Made by a program: the position numbers and the translations under genes. This document shows positions 45,351 through 55,298 of a DNA stretch of 64,000 bases, in pieces (positions within the stretch are counted from its first letter, which is position 1; each line of letters starts with the position of its first letter). The notes beneath the pieces are model-generated. The model did not search any database and was not told the origin of the DNA. It saw only the letters and a program-made list of their open reading frames with translations. The stretch spans positions 1,426,001 to 1,490,000 of the forward strand of contig NZ_JAKLTN010000001.1 of the NCBI RefSeq assembly GCF_022012295.1, read 5' to 3'. This DNA is from Dechloromonas hankyongensis. Its GTDB lineage: Bacteria; Pseudomonadota; Gammaproteobacteria; Burkholderiales; Rhodocyclaceae.

Positions 45351-46757
45351 ATGTCGAAGACCCTTTACGACAAGCTCTGGGAGAACCATGTCGTCCATCA
45401 GGAAGCGGACGGTACGGCACTTCTCTACATCGATCGTCACCTGGTTCACGAAGTGACCAGCCCGCAGGCATTCGAAGGCCTCAAGCTGGCCGGCCGCAAG
45501 CCGTGGCGCGTTTCGTCCATCGTGTCGACGCCGGACCACAACACGCCGACCGACCACTGGGACGAAGGCATCAAGGACCCGATCTCGCGCCAGCAGGTCG
45601 AGACGCTGGATGCCAACATCCGCGAAGTCGGTGCCCTGGCCTATTTCCCGTTCAAGGATCCGCGCATGGGTATCCTCCATGTCGTCGGTCCGGAGAACGG
45701 CGCGACGCTGCCCGGCATGACCGTCGTCTGCGGCGATTCGCATACCTCGACGCACGGCGCCTTCGCCTGCATGGCGCACGGCATCGGCACCTCGGAAGTC
45801 GAGCATGTGCTGGCCACCCAGTGCCTGCTGCAGAAGAAGTCGAAGACCATGCTAGTCGCCGTCGAAGGCAAGCTCGGCAAGGGCGTAACCGCCAAGGACG
45901 TCGCGCTGGCCATCATCGGCACCATCGGCACGGCTGGTGGCACGGGCTACGCCATCGAATTCGGCGGCAGCGCCATTCGCGGCCTGAGCATGGAAGGGCG
46001 CATGACCCTGTGCAATATGGCCATCGAGGGCGGTGCCCGTCTCGGCTTCGTGGCCGTCGATGACACCACGATCAATTACCTGAAGGGCCGCCCCTTCTCG
46101 CCGACTGGCGAAACCTGGGACAAGGCGGTCGCCTACTGGCGCACCCTGCATTCCGATGCCGGCGCCCAGTTCGACCGCGTCGTTACCCTGAAGGCCGAGG
46201 ATATTCGTCCGCAGGTGACCTGGGGCACCTCGCCCGAAATGGTTGTTCCGGTCGATGCCGTGGTTCCGGACCCGGCCAAGGAAGCCGATCCGGTCAAGCG
46301 CGAAGGTATGGAGCGCGCCCTGCAGTACATGGGTCTGAATCCGAATACGCCGATCCAGAACATCGCCATCGACAAGGTTTTCATCGGGTCGTGCACCAAT
46401 TCCCGCATCGAGGACCTGCGCGAAGCCGCTGCGGTGCTCAAGGGGCGCCATGTCGCGGCCAACGTCAAGCTGGCACTGGCGGTGCCGGGCTCCGGCCTGG
46501 TCAAGCGCCAGGCCGAGGCCGAAGGTCTGGACAAGGTCTTCGTGGCCGCCGGTTTCGAGTGGCGCGAGCCGGGCTGCTCGATGTGTCTGGCCATGAACGC
46601 CGACCGTCTGGAGCCGGGTGAGCGCTGCGCCTCGACGTCGAACCGCAATTTCGAAGGTCGCCAGGGGCCCGGCGGGCGCACGCACCTGCTCAGCCCGGCG
46701 ATGGCGGCGGCAGCGGCGATTGCCGGCCGTTTTGCGGACGTGCGCGAAGTCCTGTAG
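45351..46757 (+). CDS. leuC: 3-isopropylmalate dehydratase, large subunit
   Basis: A 468-residue aconitase-family enzyme of leucine synthesis. It holds a 4Fe-4S cluster with cysteines in [14 protein letters not shown] and GCSMCLAMN, and the substrate stretch [13 protein letters not shown]. It works with LeuD, encoded downstream. It starts the leuC-lipoprotein-leuD-leuB operon. Upstream signals are limited to a 30-base gap after the MFS gene. Confidence 0.96.
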   Translation: MSKTLYDKLWENHVVHQEADGTALLYIDRHLVHEVTSPQAFEGLKLAGRKPWRVSSIVSTPDHNTPTDHWDEGIKDPISRQQVETLDANIREVGALAYFPFKDPRMGILHVVGPENGATLPGMTVVCGDSHTSTHGAFACMAHGIGTSEVEHVLATQCLLQKKSKTMLVAVEGKLGKGVTAKDVALAIIGTIGTAGGTGYAIEFGGSAIRGLSMEGRMTLCNMAIEGGARLGFVAVDDTTINYLKGRPFSPTGETWDKAVAYWRTLHSDAGAQFDRVVTLKAEDIRPQVTWGTSPEMVVPVDAVVPDPAKEADPVKREGMERALQYMGLNPNTPIQNIAIDKVFIGSCTNSRIEDLREAAAVLKGRHVAANVKLALAVPGSGLVKRQAEAEGLDKVFVAAGFEWREPGCSMCLAMNADRLEPGERCASTSNRNFEGRQGPGGRTHLLSPAMAAAAAIAGRFADVREVL

Positions 46758-46760
46758 GTC

Positions 46761-46985
46761 ATGAGCGGTACGCGTTTTGTCCTGGTCGTGCTGCTGGCGG
46801 CGCTCTCAGCCGCCTGCAACACCGCGCAGGGCGTCAAGAAGGATGTGGCGATTGGTGCCGAAAAGGCCGGCGAAGCCCTGCACAAAGGGGGCGAGGCGGT
46901 TGGCGAGGCGCTGAACAAGACAGGTGAAGCAGTCGGCGGTGCTATCAAGAAGGGTGGCGATGCCGTGCAGAAGGTGGTGGAGTAA
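46761..46985 (+). CDS. Entericidin-like small lipoprotein
   Basis: A 74-residue lipoprotein: signal [20 protein letters not shown] with lipobox SAAC, then an Ala/Gly/Lys-rich amphipathic repeat ([36 protein letters not shown]). Entericidins are small membrane lipoproteins linked to cell lysis or stress in enteric bacteria; the present one shares only size and style. It lies between leuC (3 bases) and leuD (stop and start overlap, TAATG), so it is co-translated with the leucine genes. Confidence 0.82.
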   Translation: MSGTRFVLVVLLAALSAACNTAQGVKKDVAIGAEKAGEALHKGGEAVGEALNKTGEAVGGAIKKGGDAVQKVVE

Positions 46986-47623
46986 TGGATAAATTCGTTC
47001 GTCTGGAAGGCCTGGTGGCACCGCTCGACCGTAGCAACGTCGATACCGATGCGATCATTCCGAAGCAGTTCCTGAAGTCGATCAAGCGTTCCGGTTTCGG
47101 CCCGAATGCCTTCGACGAGTGGCGTTACATGGATGTCGGTCAGCCGGGGCAGGATAATTCGCAACGGCCGAAGAATCCGAATTTCGTGCTCAATCTGCCG
47201 CGTTACCAGGGCGCCGAGGTGCTGCTCACCCGGGCCAATTTCGGTTGCGGCAGTTCGCGCGAGCACGCGCCGTGGGCCCTGCTCGATTTCGGCTTCAAGG
47301 CCATCATCGCCGAGTCCTTTGCCGACATCTTCTTCAACAACTGCTTCAAGAACGGCATCCTGCCCATCGTGCTGCCGGCGGCCGAAATCGAAGCGCTGTT
47401 CAAGCAGGTCGAAGCGACGCCCGGCTACAAGCTGGTGGTCGATCTCGCCGCGCAAGCCGTGCTTCGCCCCGACGGCCATGGCATCCCGTTCCAGATCGAC
47501 GCTTTCCGCAAGGAATGCCTGCTCAATGGTTGGGACGATATCGGCCTGACCCTGCGCCATGCCGAAAAGATCCGCGAATTCGAGGCCAAGCGCCGCGTCG
47601 AACAGCCGTGGCTGTTCTCCTGA
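46985..47623 (+). CDS. leuD: 3-isopropylmalate dehydratase, small subunit
   Basis: A 212-residue partner of LeuC. Key stretches are [16 protein letters not shown] and [15 protein letters not shown], which form the swivelling substrate domain. The ATG overlaps the stop of the small lipoprotein gene. leuB follows after 14 bases. Confidence 0.96.
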   Translation: MDKFVRLEGLVAPLDRSNVDTDAIIPKQFLKSIKRSGFGPNAFDEWRYMDVGQPGQDNSQRPKNPNFVLNLPRYQGAEVLLTRANFGCGSSREHAPWALLDFGFKAIIAESFADIFFNNCFKNGILPIVLPAAEIEALFKQVEATPGYKLVVDLAAQAVLRPDGHGIPFQIDAFRKECLLNGWDDIGLTLRHAEKIREFEAKRRVEQPWLFS

Positions 47624-47637
47624 TATAAGGAAGAAAA

Positions 47638-48693
47638 ATGAAGATTTGTGTATTGCCGGGTGACGGCATCGGTCCGGAGATCATGGCGGAAGCCGTCCGC
47701 GTTCTGAAGGCGCTGGACCTCAAATTCGAACTCGAAGAAGCCCTGCTCGGCGGCGGTGCCGTCGACGCCACCGGTACGCCTTATCCGGAAGCGACCAAGA
47801 AGCTAACGGCCGAAGCGGACGCCATCCTGCTCGGCGCCGTCGGTGGCCCGAAGTGGGACACCCTGGCCCGCGAACTGCGCCCTGAGCGCGGTCTGCTCGG
47901 CATCCGCAAGGATCTGTCCCTGTTCGCCAACCTGCGTCCGGCCATTCTCTATCCCGAACTGGCCAATGCCTCGACCCTGAAGCCGGAAGTCGTGGCCGGG
48001 CTGGACATCCTGATCGTCCGCGAACTGACCGGCGACATCTATTTCGGCCAACCGCGCGGCATTCGCGAAGAAAACGGCGAGCGAGTCGGTTTCAACACCA
48101 TGGTGTACATCGAGTCGGAAGTCCGCCGCATCGGCCATGTCGCCTTTCAGGCGGCGCAGAAGCGCAACAAGAAACTGTGCTCGGTGGACAAGATGAACGT
48201 GCTGGAAACCACCCAACTGTGGCGCGACGTGATTATCGAAGTGAGCAAGGACTATCCGGACGTCGAACTCAGCCACATGCTGGTCGACAACGCCGCCATG
48301 CAACTGGTGCGCGCACCTAAGCAGTTCGACGTGATGGTGACCGGCAACATGTTCGGCGACATCCTGTCCGACGAGGCGTCGATGCTGACCGGCTCCATCG
48401 GCATGCTGCCGTCGGCCTCGCTCGATGCCAATAACAAGGGCATGTACGAACCGTCGCACGGTTCGGCGCCGGATATCGCCGGCAAGGGCGTGGCCAATCC
48501 GCTGGCCACCATCCTGTCGGCCGCGATGATGCTGCGCTATACCTTCAACCTGGAAGAGCAGGCGCAGCGCGTCGAAAACGCCGTCAAGAAGGTTCTGGCC
48601 CAAGGCTATCGTACCGGCGACATCTACGAGCGCGGTACCAACAAGGTCGGCACCAAGGAGATGGGCGACGCTGTGCTGGCTGCATTGGCGTAA
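47638..48693 (+). CDS. leuB: 3-isopropylmalate dehydrogenase
   Basis: A 351-residue NAD-dependent decarboxylating dehydrogenase of leucine synthesis. Substrate residues are in [22 protein letters not shown] and [15 protein letters not shown], metal-binding aspartates in DNAAMQLVR and [15 protein letters not shown], and [16 protein letters not shown] binds NAD. TAAGGAAG lies upstream of the ATG. It is followed by asd after 52 bases. Confidence 0.96.
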   Translation: MKICVLPGDGIGPEIMAEAVRVLKALDLKFELEEALLGGGAVDATGTPYPEATKKLTAEADAILLGAVGGPKWDTLARELRPERGLLGIRKDLSLFANLRPAILYPELANASTLKPEVVAGLDILIVRELTGDIYFGQPRGIREENGERVGFNTMVYIESEVRRIGHVAFQAAQKRNKKLCSVDKMNVLETTQLWRDVIIEVSKDYPDVELSHMLVDNAAMQLVRAPKQFDVMVTGNMFGDILSDEASMLTGSIGMLPSASLDANNKGMYEPSHGSAPDIAGKGVANPLATILSAAMMLRYTFNLEEQAQRVENAVKKVLAQGYRTGDIYERGTNKVGTKEMGDAVLAALA

Positions 48694-48745
48694 ACCGAAA
48701 CGCGCATTCGTGCGTTAAATAAAGGTTCTATTCGGAGAGTAAGTC

Positions 48746-49879
48746 ATGAAGAAGGTTGGTCTGGTCGGTTGGCGTGGCATGGTCGGTTCCGTGCTGATGC
48801 AACGTATGGTCGAAGAGGGCGATTTCGCCCACATCGATCCGGTGTATTTCTCCACTTCGGCTGCCGGTGGCAAGGCTCCGGTATTCGGCGGCAAGGAAGC
48901 CTCGTTGCCGCTGCAGGACGCATCCAACATCGATGCGCTGAAGGCATGCGAAATCATCATTACCTGCCAGGGCGGCGACTACACCAAGGAAGTCTTCCCC
49001 AAGCTGCGTGCCACCGGCTGGAGCGGTCACTGGATCGATGCCGCCTCAGCACTGCGCATGGCCGATGACGCCGTGATCATCCTCGACCCGGTCAACATGA
49101 ACGTGATCAAGGACTCCCTCTCCAAGGGCGGCAAGAACTGGATCGGCGGCAACTGTACGGTTTCCCTGATGCTGATGGGCCTCGGCGGCCTGTTCCAGAA
49201 TGACCTGATCGAATGGGCCACCTCGATGACCTACCAGGCCGCCTCCGGCGCCGGTGCCCAGAACATGCGCGAACTGATCGCCCAGATGGGGACTATCCAC
49301 GCCTCCGTCGCCGACCTGCTGGCCGATCCGGCTTCGGCGATTCTCGATATCGACCGCAAGGTTGCCGAGACCATCCGTTCGGATGCCTTCCCGAAGAAGA
49401 ACTTCCGCAACACCCCGCTCGCCGGTTCGCTGATTCCGTGGATCGACGTGCCGGTCGAGGGCGGCCAGTCCAAGGAAGAGTGGAAGGGCGGCGCCGAATG
49501 CAACAAGATCCTCGGCCGTCCGGCCTTCAAGACCGCCGGCTCGATCCCCATCGACGGCCTGTGCGTGCGTATCGGCGCCATGCGCTGCCACAGCCAGGCG
49601 CTGACCATCAAGCTGAAGAAGAACGTGCCGCTCGACGAAATCAGCGACATGCTGGCCAAGGCCAACCCGTGGGCCAAGGTTGTGCCGAACGATCGCGAGA
49701 TCTCCGAGCGTGAGCTGACTCCGGCTGCCGTCACCGGCACGCTGACCGTGCCGGTCGGCCGTCTGCACAAGATGGCGATGGGTCCGGAGTACCTCGCTGC
49801 CTTCACGTGCGGCGACCAGTTGCTGTGGGGTGCTGCCGAGCCGCTGCGCCGCATGCTGCGCATCCTGCTCGACGCCTGA
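48746..49879 (+). CDS. asd: Aspartate-semialdehyde dehydrogenase
   Basis: A 377-residue NADP-dependent enzyme that makes aspartate semialdehyde for lysine, methionine and threonine. The nucleotide loop is [11 protein letters not shown], the catalytic cysteine is C137 ([12 protein letters not shown]), and [21 protein letters not shown] and [11 protein letters not shown] are substrate-binding stretches. CGGAGAGTAAG precedes the ATG. Its product feeds DapA (32820) and, via homoserine, MetZ (62394). Confidence 0.96.
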   Translation: MKKVGLVGWRGMVGSVLMQRMVEEGDFAHIDPVYFSTSAAGGKAPVFGGKEASLPLQDASNIDALKACEIIITCQGGDYTKEVFPKLRATGWSGHWIDAASALRMADDAVIILDPVNMNVIKDSLSKGGKNWIGGNCTVSLMLMGLGGLFQNDLIEWATSMTYQAASGAGAQNMRELIAQMGTIHASVADLLADPASAILDIDRKVAETIRSDAFPKKNFRNTPLAGSLIPWIDVPVEGGQSKEEWKGGAECNKILGRPAFKTAGSIPIDGLCVRIGAMRCHSQALTIKLKKNVPLDEISDMLAKANPWAKVVPNDREISERELTPAAVTGTLTVPVGRLHKMAMGPEYLAAFTCGDQLLWGAAEPLRRMLRILLDA

Positions 49880-49898
49880 TCGGGCTGTCGGCCAACTG

Positions 49899-49928
49899 AA
49901 AAAACCGGGGCTTCGACCCCGGTTTTTT
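49899..49928 (+). terminator. Intrinsic terminator after asd
   Basis: A6-CCGGGG (49899-49910), loop CTTCGA, CCCCGG-T6 (49917-49928): a perfect 12-base inverted repeat with a T-run. It closes the leucine/asd group before fimV. Confidence 0.93.
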
Positions 49929-50038
49929 ATTTGTTGGGGATATGCCAAAAGGGCAAGAATGAGAAGCAGGTTTAGCTTGCATTGCTAAGTCCATGATGTT
50001 AATTTGAAAGTCCCAAATTCCACACTCAGGGTTTCGCT

Positions 50039-53000
50039 GTGACCGAAACTAAACACACCCAATTCAAGAAGCGGGCGGTAGCGCTGGCCGTCGCTTCGTG
50101 TCTGTCGCTTGCCCCGTGGTTCGCGGAGGCGGCGGGACTTGGCAAACTGACCGTCTTGTCCGGCCTGGGGCAGCCTTTGCGAGCGGAGCTCGACATTGGC
50201 GCGGCGAAGGATGAATTGGCCGGCATGACCGCGCGCCTCGCGCCGCAGGATGCCTTCAAGCAGGCTGGGGTCGATTTCGCCAGCGTGCTGCTGGATTTGC
50301 GCTTCTCGGTCGAAAAACGCCCGGGTGGGCAGGCGGTGGTTAAGGTGACTTCCTCCAGGCCGATCAACGAACCCTTTCTCGACATGCTGGTCGAGTTGAA
50401 CTGGCCGGCCGGTCGCCTGGTCCGTGAATACACCTTCCTGCTCGATCCGCCAGAAATTGCCGCCAAACAGACCGCGCGGCCGGTGGCTGAGGCGCGCATC
50501 GTCGAAACGGTGCGCGGCGGCAGTGCGGCCGACGAGCGGCCGGCAGCTCCGGCCAAGGCTGCGCCGCGCCCGGCACCGCAACCGAAGGTGGCGGCCGAGC
50601 CGAAGGCCAAACCCGAGGTCGAGGCGGGAAATGCCCGCGTCGTCCGCCAAGGCGAAACGCTACGCAAGATCGCCGATGAAACGAAATATGATGGGGTTTC
50701 CCTCGAACAGATGCTGGTCGGATTGTTCCAGCGCAATCCCGATGCCTTCATCGGCGAAAACGTCAATCGCCTGAAGGCCGGCGCCATCCTGAACGTGCCG
50801 GAAAAGTCGGCTGTCGAATCGGTGTCTCCCGCCGAGGCCAAGAAAATTTATGTCGCCCAGACCGGCGACTGGAACAACTATCGCCAGAAACTGGCGGCCT
50901 CGACGGCTAAGGCGCCGGCCAAGGCCGACGAGGGCAGTGCCCAGTCCAGTTCAGGCAAGATCACCGCGAAAGTCGAGGAAAAGGCTGCGCCGGCCGAGCA
51001 GGCCAAGGATCAGGTCAAGGTTGCCCGCACCGATGCGGCCGCAAAGGGCGGCGCCGCAGCCAAGGCGGCTGAAACGGCGGAACAGCTGGCCAAGGAAAAG
51101 GCACTCAAGGATGCCCAGGAGCGCATGGCGGTCCTCGAGAAAAATGTCAACGAGTTGCAGAAGCTTCTGGAAATGAAGAACCAGAAGTTGGCCGAATTGC
51201 AGCAGCCGCCCAAGAAGGAAGAGCCGAAACCGGCACCCAAGCCGGTTGAGCCGCCGAAGGCCGTCGAAGCACCCAAGGCCGTCGAGCCGCCTAAGGTTGC
51301 CGAAGCACCCAAGGTTGTCGAGGAGCCGAAGCCGGTCGAGCCACCGAAGCCTGCAGAAGTGAAACCCGCCGAACCGCCCAAGGCCGAAGCACCGAAACCC
51401 GAGGAAAAGCCGAAAGCGGTTACCCCGCCGACCCCGGCTCCAGCTCCCGCTGTCGAGGAACCAGGCATCGTCGATTCGCTGATGGAAGACCCGCTGCCCT
51501 TGGCCGGTGGTGGTGTGCTGGCCCTGCTGGCCGGCTATCTGTTGTTCAAGCGCCGCCGTTCGCAAAGCGCTTCGCTGGAAACCACGGCGGCACCTATGCC
51601 GTCCAGCTTGGGACCGAATTCCGTTTTCCGCATGACCGGCGGGCAGAGCGTCGATACCGGCAACACCCCGCCGCAGACCGGCGAGTTCAGCCAGACCGGC
51701 CCCGGCACGATCGACACAGACGAGGTCGATCCGGTCGCCGAAGCCGATGTTTACATGGCCTACGGCCGCGACACCCAGGCTGAAGAAATTCTGCTCGAAG
51801 CGCTGCAGAAGGATCCGCAGCGCACCGCGATCCACGCCAAGCTGCTGGAAATCTACGCCAACCGCCGCAGCCTGAAGCAGTTTGAGACGCTGGCCAGCGA
51901 GTTGTACGCCCAGACTGCGGGCGTCGGTGCGGACTGGGAAAAAGTCGCCGCTCTCGGCGCCAGCCTCGACCCGAGCAATCCGCTCTACAACCCGTCGGGT
52001 GCGCATGCGGTTTCAGCCGCCCCGGTTGTCGAGCCTGAAGCGTCAGACGAGCAGCTGTTGCTGCCGGAGACTGCTGCGGCCGAACCGGAAGCCGTGGTCG
52101 ACGCGGCGCCTGAACAAGCCGAGGCGCCGTTGCCCGATGTCGGCTTCGCCAGCACCGAGCAGGATACAGCGGTTCTGTTGGCGGAACCGGCCGAACTCTC
52201 GGCTGTCGCCGACAGCGAGCCGGTCTCTCTGGCCGATAATCTCGATGCTGCGAACGATGGCATGACCCTGGATTTTGATCTTGGCGAGAGCGCCATCGCC
52301 CCCGAGTTCAAGGAAGCGGCGCAAGCTCAGGAGCCGGCCGCCGACGAGGCGGTGGCACACATCGAAACGGATGCCCTGGATTTCGATCTGGCTGCTGAAG
52401 TGGTCGAGTCCGAAGCAGCTGTGCCGGAAATTTCGCTGGCGATCGATTCCGAAGCGGTCGAAGCCGCGGCACCTGAGGCGGGGGCCAACGATTTCGATTT
52501 GAACGTTGCTGAGGAACCTTTGCTCGATCAGGACAGTGCGACGGCCGTGGCCCCGGATTTCTCGCCGGAAGGCACGCTGGTCATGCCGTCGGCCTCGGTC
52601 AATGACGATTTCGACGTCGGTCTGGGAACCTGGGTCGGGGTCGAAGGTCAGGGCGGCTCCGTCGATACCTCGGCCAGTCCCGAGCCGTCGGCGGATGCGT
52701 CGTCGCCCTTTACGCAAACGGTGGTCAATCCACTGGCCGGCACCGACACCTTCGTCGGCGGTGCCGATCTGCTCAATTTTGATGGCGAACCGGATGAGGC
52801 GAGATTGACCAGTACCGTCGTCAATCCCGGCGTGACCGATACCGATTCGCTTGAATTCGATGTCAAGCTGACCGATTCGGTTTTCCTCGGCGAGCCGATG
52901 GCTACCCCGGATTTCGATATCAGTTCGATCAATCTCGACCTGTCCGCCGAACCGCCGGAACCCGTCGAAGAGCTACGGGAGGTGGTTGCGCCGGCTGTGG

Positions 53001-53233
53001 CCCCCGAACTGGCTGCAGCACCCGAGCCGGCAGTGGTGTTCGAACCGGCGGCGGAAGCCACGGCCCGCGATGCGCAATGGGAAGAGGTCAATACCAAGCT
53101 GGATCTGGCCAAGGCCTACGAGGAGATGGGCGACCTGGAAGGGGCGCGTGAACTGCTGCAGGAAGTGGTCGGCGAAGGACCGGTCGATCTGGTCGAACAA
53201 GCCAAAACGATACTTGGCCGTATCGGCGGGTAG
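50039..53233 (+). CDS. fimV: FimV-like pilus assembly/peptidoglycan-binding membrane protein
   Basis: A 1064-residue inner-membrane protein. Parts in order: signal peptide (about 1-32), FimV N-terminal domain (LGKLTVLSGLGQPLRAELDI, about 33-130), a LysM-like domain (NARVVRQGETLRKIADE, about 198-260) that binds peptidoglycan, a coiled coil (about 335-395), a long Pro/Lys/Glu-rich linker (about 395-475), one membrane segment (PLAGGGVLALLAGYLLF, about 483-505), an acidic cytoplasmic region and a C-terminal TPR-type repeat (WEEVNTKLDLAKAYEEMGDLEGA). FimV supports type IV pilus assembly, twitching and polar localisation. Start is GTG at 50039, with CAGGG upstream. Repeated PKAVEAPKAVEPP-type units are seen in the linker. 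Confidence 0.93.
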   Translation: MTETKHTQFKKRAVALAVASCLSLAPWFAEAAGLGKLTVLSGLGQPLRAELDIGAAKDELAGMTARLAPQDAFKQAGVDFASVLLDLRFSVEKRPGGQAVVKVTSSRPINEPFLDMLVELNWPAGRLVREYTFLLDPPEIAAKQTARPVAEARIVETVRGGSAADERPAAPAKAAPRPAPQPKVAAEPKAKPEVEAGNARVVRQGETLRKIADETKYDGVSLEQMLVGLFQRNPDAFIGENVNRLKAGAILNVPEKSAVESVSPAEAKKIYVAQTGDWNNYRQKLAASTAKAPAKADEGSAQSSSGKITAKVEEKAAPAEQAKDQVKVARTDAAAKGGAAAKAAETAEQLAKEKALKDAQERMAVLEKNVNELQKLLEMKNQKLAELQQPPKKEEPKPAPKPVEPPKAVEAPKAVEPPKVAEAPKVVEEPKPVEPPKPAEVKPAEPPKAEAPKPEEKPKAVTPPTPAPAPAVEEPGIVDSLMEDPLPLAGGGVLALLAGYLLFKRRRSQSASLETTAAPMPSSLGPNSVFRMTGGQSVDTGNTPPQTGEFSQTGPGTIDTDEVDPVAEADVYMAYGRDTQAEEILLEALQKDPQRTAIHAKLLEIYANRRSLKQFETLASELYAQTAGVGADWEKVAALGASLDPSNPLYNPSGAHAVSAAPVVEPEASDEQLLLPETAAAEPEAVVDAAPEQAEAPLPDVGFASTEQDTAVLLAEPAELSAVADSEPVSLADNLDAANDGMTLDFDLGESAIAPEFKEAAQAQEPAADEAVAHIETDALDFDLAAEVVESEAAVPEISLAIDSEAVEAAAPEAGANDFDLNVAEEPLLDQDSATAVAPDFSPEGTLVMPSASVNDDFDVGLGTWVGVEGQGGSVDTSASPEPSADASSPFTQTVVNPLAGTDTFVGGADLLNFDGEPDEARLTSTVVNPGVTDTDSLEFDVKLTDSVFLGEPMATPDFDISSINLDLSAEPPEPVEELREVVAPAVAPELAAAPEPAVVFEPAAEATARDAQWEEVNTKLDLAKAYEEMGDLEGARELLQEVVGEGPVDLVEQAKTILGRIGG

Positions 53234-53257
53234 AATTCAGGTTTGCGAATGGCAGAT

Positions 53258-53284
53258 GGCCCCGCGAGGGGCCTTCTGCATTTT
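53258..53284 (+). terminator. Weak terminator after fimV
   Basis: GGCCCC-GCGA-GGGGCC (53258-53273), then a short T-rich stretch ending TTTT (53281-53284). It lies between fimV and the next gene and supports a start of that gene downstream of it. Confidence 0.5.
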
Positions 53285-53296
53285 GGGAGCCAGAAT

Positions 53297-53890
53297 TTGC
53301 ATCCATCCTGCGCCTTGATCGTCTGGCTGGCCGCCGTCGTCGGTGCCCAGTTTGTCGGCTATGCCGGGCTGGCCCTGCTGGCAGGGGCAGCGCTGATGCT
53401 CGCGCCGCGCAGCGTCCATCGCTGGCTGGGCTATGTCCGCCGGGCGCGTTGGCTGTTGCTGACCCTGTGGCTGATCCTGGCCTACAACGCGCCTGGCGAA
53501 GCATGGCTGGACAGCACCTGGGCGCCGACCTACGAAGGTATGGCCGAAGCCAGCTTGCAGGCGGTCCGCCTGCTGGTCATGCTGCTCTGGCTGGCCTGGC
53601 TGTTCGCCGGTCAGGGGCGGGACGGCTTGGTCAGCGGCTTGTGGGGGCTGCTTCGCCCGTGTCGATTCTTCGGGCTCCAGGCCGATCGCCTGGTCGTTCG
53701 CCTGTCGCTGCTGCTGGATAATTTGCAAATGCCGCAGGAAAAAGGTGCCTGGCGCCATATGCTGCTGGCCCATGCGCACTTCGCCGAGGGGCCGGCCAAC
53801 CTCAGTTTGCTGGTCGTCCGGTGGACACCTCGGGACAGCTTGGTGGCGTTGGGTTGTATTGTCGGATTAGTGGGGGTGTGGGTGCTGTGA
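53297..53890 (+). CDS. Small polytopic membrane protein, CbiQ/EcfT-like
   Basis: A 197-residue protein with four or more hydrophobic segments (about 6-40, 50-72, 90-115, 175-197) and a cytoplasmic stretch between, which resembles T-components of energy-coupling factor transporters (EcfT/CbiQ). The defining Ala-Arg-Gly motifs of EcfT are not clear, and no ATPase genes are near, so the assignment is weak. The TTG start at 53297 has GGGAG seven bases upstream and follows the fimV hairpin; a TTG at 53243 and ATG at 53249 are alternatives. The stop overlaps the GTG of truA. Confidence 0.55.
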   Translation: MHPSCALIVWLAAVVGAQFVGYAGLALLAGAALMLAPRSVHRWLGYVRRARWLLLTLWLILAYNAPGEAWLDSTWAPTYEGMAEASLQAVRLLVMLLWLAWLFAGQGRDGLVSGLWGLLRPCRFFGLQADRLVVRLSLLLDNLQMPQEKGAWRHMLLAHAHFAEGPANLSLLVVRWTPRDSLVALGCIVGLVGVWVL

Positions 53891-54675
53891 GAGTGGCTTT
53901 GGGGGTTGAATACTACGGCACCGATTTTCGCGGTTGGCAGAGCCAGGCTGGCGGCGGAACGGTGCAGGATGCGCTGGAGTCCGCCCTGCGGCGGATTGCC
54001 GGCGTGCCGGTCGGGGTGCTCTGCGCCGGGCGTACTGATTCTGGGGTGCACGCCACGCAGCAGGTCGTTCATTTCGATACCGATGTCGAGCGTCCCCTCT
54101 CTGCCTGGGTGCGCGGCGTCAATTCCCATTTGCCGGACGGCGTGGCCGTGCGCTGGGCAATGCCGGTGAGCGATGAATTCCATGCCCGGTTCAGTGCCCG
54201 CGGCCGGCGTTACCGCTATCTGTTGCTCAATCGCACACAGCGGCCGGGCCTGTGGCAGGGGCGGGTAGGCTGGTTCCATCTGCCGCTCGATGTTGCCGCC
54301 ATGCAGCAGGCAGCCGCCCGTCTGCTCGGCGAGCACGATTTTTCGGCTTTCCGGGCGGCCGAGTGCCAAGCCAAGTCGCCGGTCAAGCTGATGACGCAGG
54401 CGGCGGTCCGTGCCTATGGCAACATGGTGGTTTTCGATTTCGAGTCCAGCGCCTTCCTGCATCACATGGTGCGCAACTTGGTCGGCACCCTGGTCTATAT
54501 CGGCAAAGGCGCCCAGCCCGTCGGCTGGGTCGACGCATTGCTCGGCATGAAGGACCGCAAACTCGCGGCCCCGACTTTTTCACCCGACGGGCTGTATTTC
54601 CGGGGGCCGGTCTATGAGCCGCAGTGGGGCTTGCCGGACCCGGCCGACGATTTTCTCGATGGGATACTGACATGA
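53887..54675 (+). CDS. truA: tRNA pseudouridine(38-40) synthase
   Basis: A 262-residue enzyme that makes pseudouridine at positions 38-40 of tRNA. Catalytic D51 is in CAGRTDSGVHA, and RGRRYRYLLLNR and FLHHMVRNLVGTLVYIGKG are conserved. The GTG start overlaps the upstream stop (GTGA), and the stop overlaps the trpF ATG (ATGA). This chain of overlaps marks one long operon with the trp genes. Confidence 0.95.
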   Translation: MRVALGVEYYGTDFRGWQSQAGGGTVQDALESALRRIAGVPVGVLCAGRTDSGVHATQQVVHFDTDVERPLSAWVRGVNSHLPDGVAVRWAMPVSDEFHARFSARGRRYRYLLLNRTQRPGLWQGRVGWFHLPLDVAAMQQAAARLLGEHDFSAFRAAECQAKSPVKLMTQAAVRAYGNMVVFDFESSAFLHHMVRNLVGTLVYIGKGAQPVGWVDALLGMKDRKLAAPTFSPDGLYFRGPVYEPQWGLPDPADDFLDGILT

Positions 54676-55298
54676 GAACCCGTATCAAGATTTGCGGCCT
54701 GACCCGCGAAGCGGATGTCGACGCGGCGGTGGCGGTGGGCGCCGATGCCATCGGCTTCGTGCTCTATCCGCCCAGTCCGCGCTATGTGACGCCGCAACGG
54801 GCAGCCGAGTTGGCCAGGCGGATTCCGCCCTTCGTCGATGTCATCGGCCTCTTTGTCAACGAGGCGCCGGCGGTGGTGCAGGCGGCCTGCGAGGCCCTGC
54901 CGATCAACCTCCTGCAGTTCCACGGTGACGAGGATGCCGCTTATTGCCGCGGCTTTTCAAGGCCTTATCTGCGGGCAGCACGGGTGAGGCCGGGCCTCCA
55001 TCTGGTAGAATTCGCCCGCTCGTTTCCCGATGCCCGGGGTCTGCTGCTCGATGCCTTTGTCGAAGGCTATGGCGGCGGCGGACACGTCTTCGACTGGACG
55101 CTGATTCCGTCTGGATTGCCCGGTTATCTGGTGCTCTCCGGTGGCTTGAACGCTGACAACGTCGGCGACGCCATCCGGCGCGTGCGGCCGGTGGCAGTCG
55201 ATGTGTCGTCGGGGGTGGAAATGGGCAAGGGCATCAAGGATCACGCAAAAATCGCTGCCTTCGTGGCGGCTGTACGGAAAGCCGATGAGTCAATATAA
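54672..55298 (+). CDS. trpF: Phosphoribosylanthranilate isomerase
   Basis: A 208-residue TIM-barrel enzyme of tryptophan synthesis. Catalytic cysteine is in IKICGLTR (C8-like) and the general-acid aspartate in [10 protein letters not shown]; phosphate-binding glycines are in [10 protein letters not shown] and [13 protein letters not shown]. It overlaps truA and trpB. trpC and trpD are not in the window, as in many betaproteobacteria where they lie elsewhere. Confidence 0.95.
   Translation: MRTRIKICGLTREADVDAAVAVGADAIGFVLYPPSPRYVTPQRAAELARRIPPFVDVIGLFVNEAPAVVQAACEALPINLLQFHGDEDAAYCRGFSRPYLRAARVRPGLHLVEFARSFPDARGLLLDAFVEGYGGGGHVFDWTLIPSGLPGYLVLSGGLNADNVGDAIRRVRPVAVDVSSGVEMGKGIKDHAKIAAFVAAVRKADESI

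Noticed and set aside
50039-53233. fimV repeats as a sign of foreign or mobile DNA
   Set aside because: Pro/Lys/Glu linkers and acidic tails are normal for FimV, and composition matches the surroundings.
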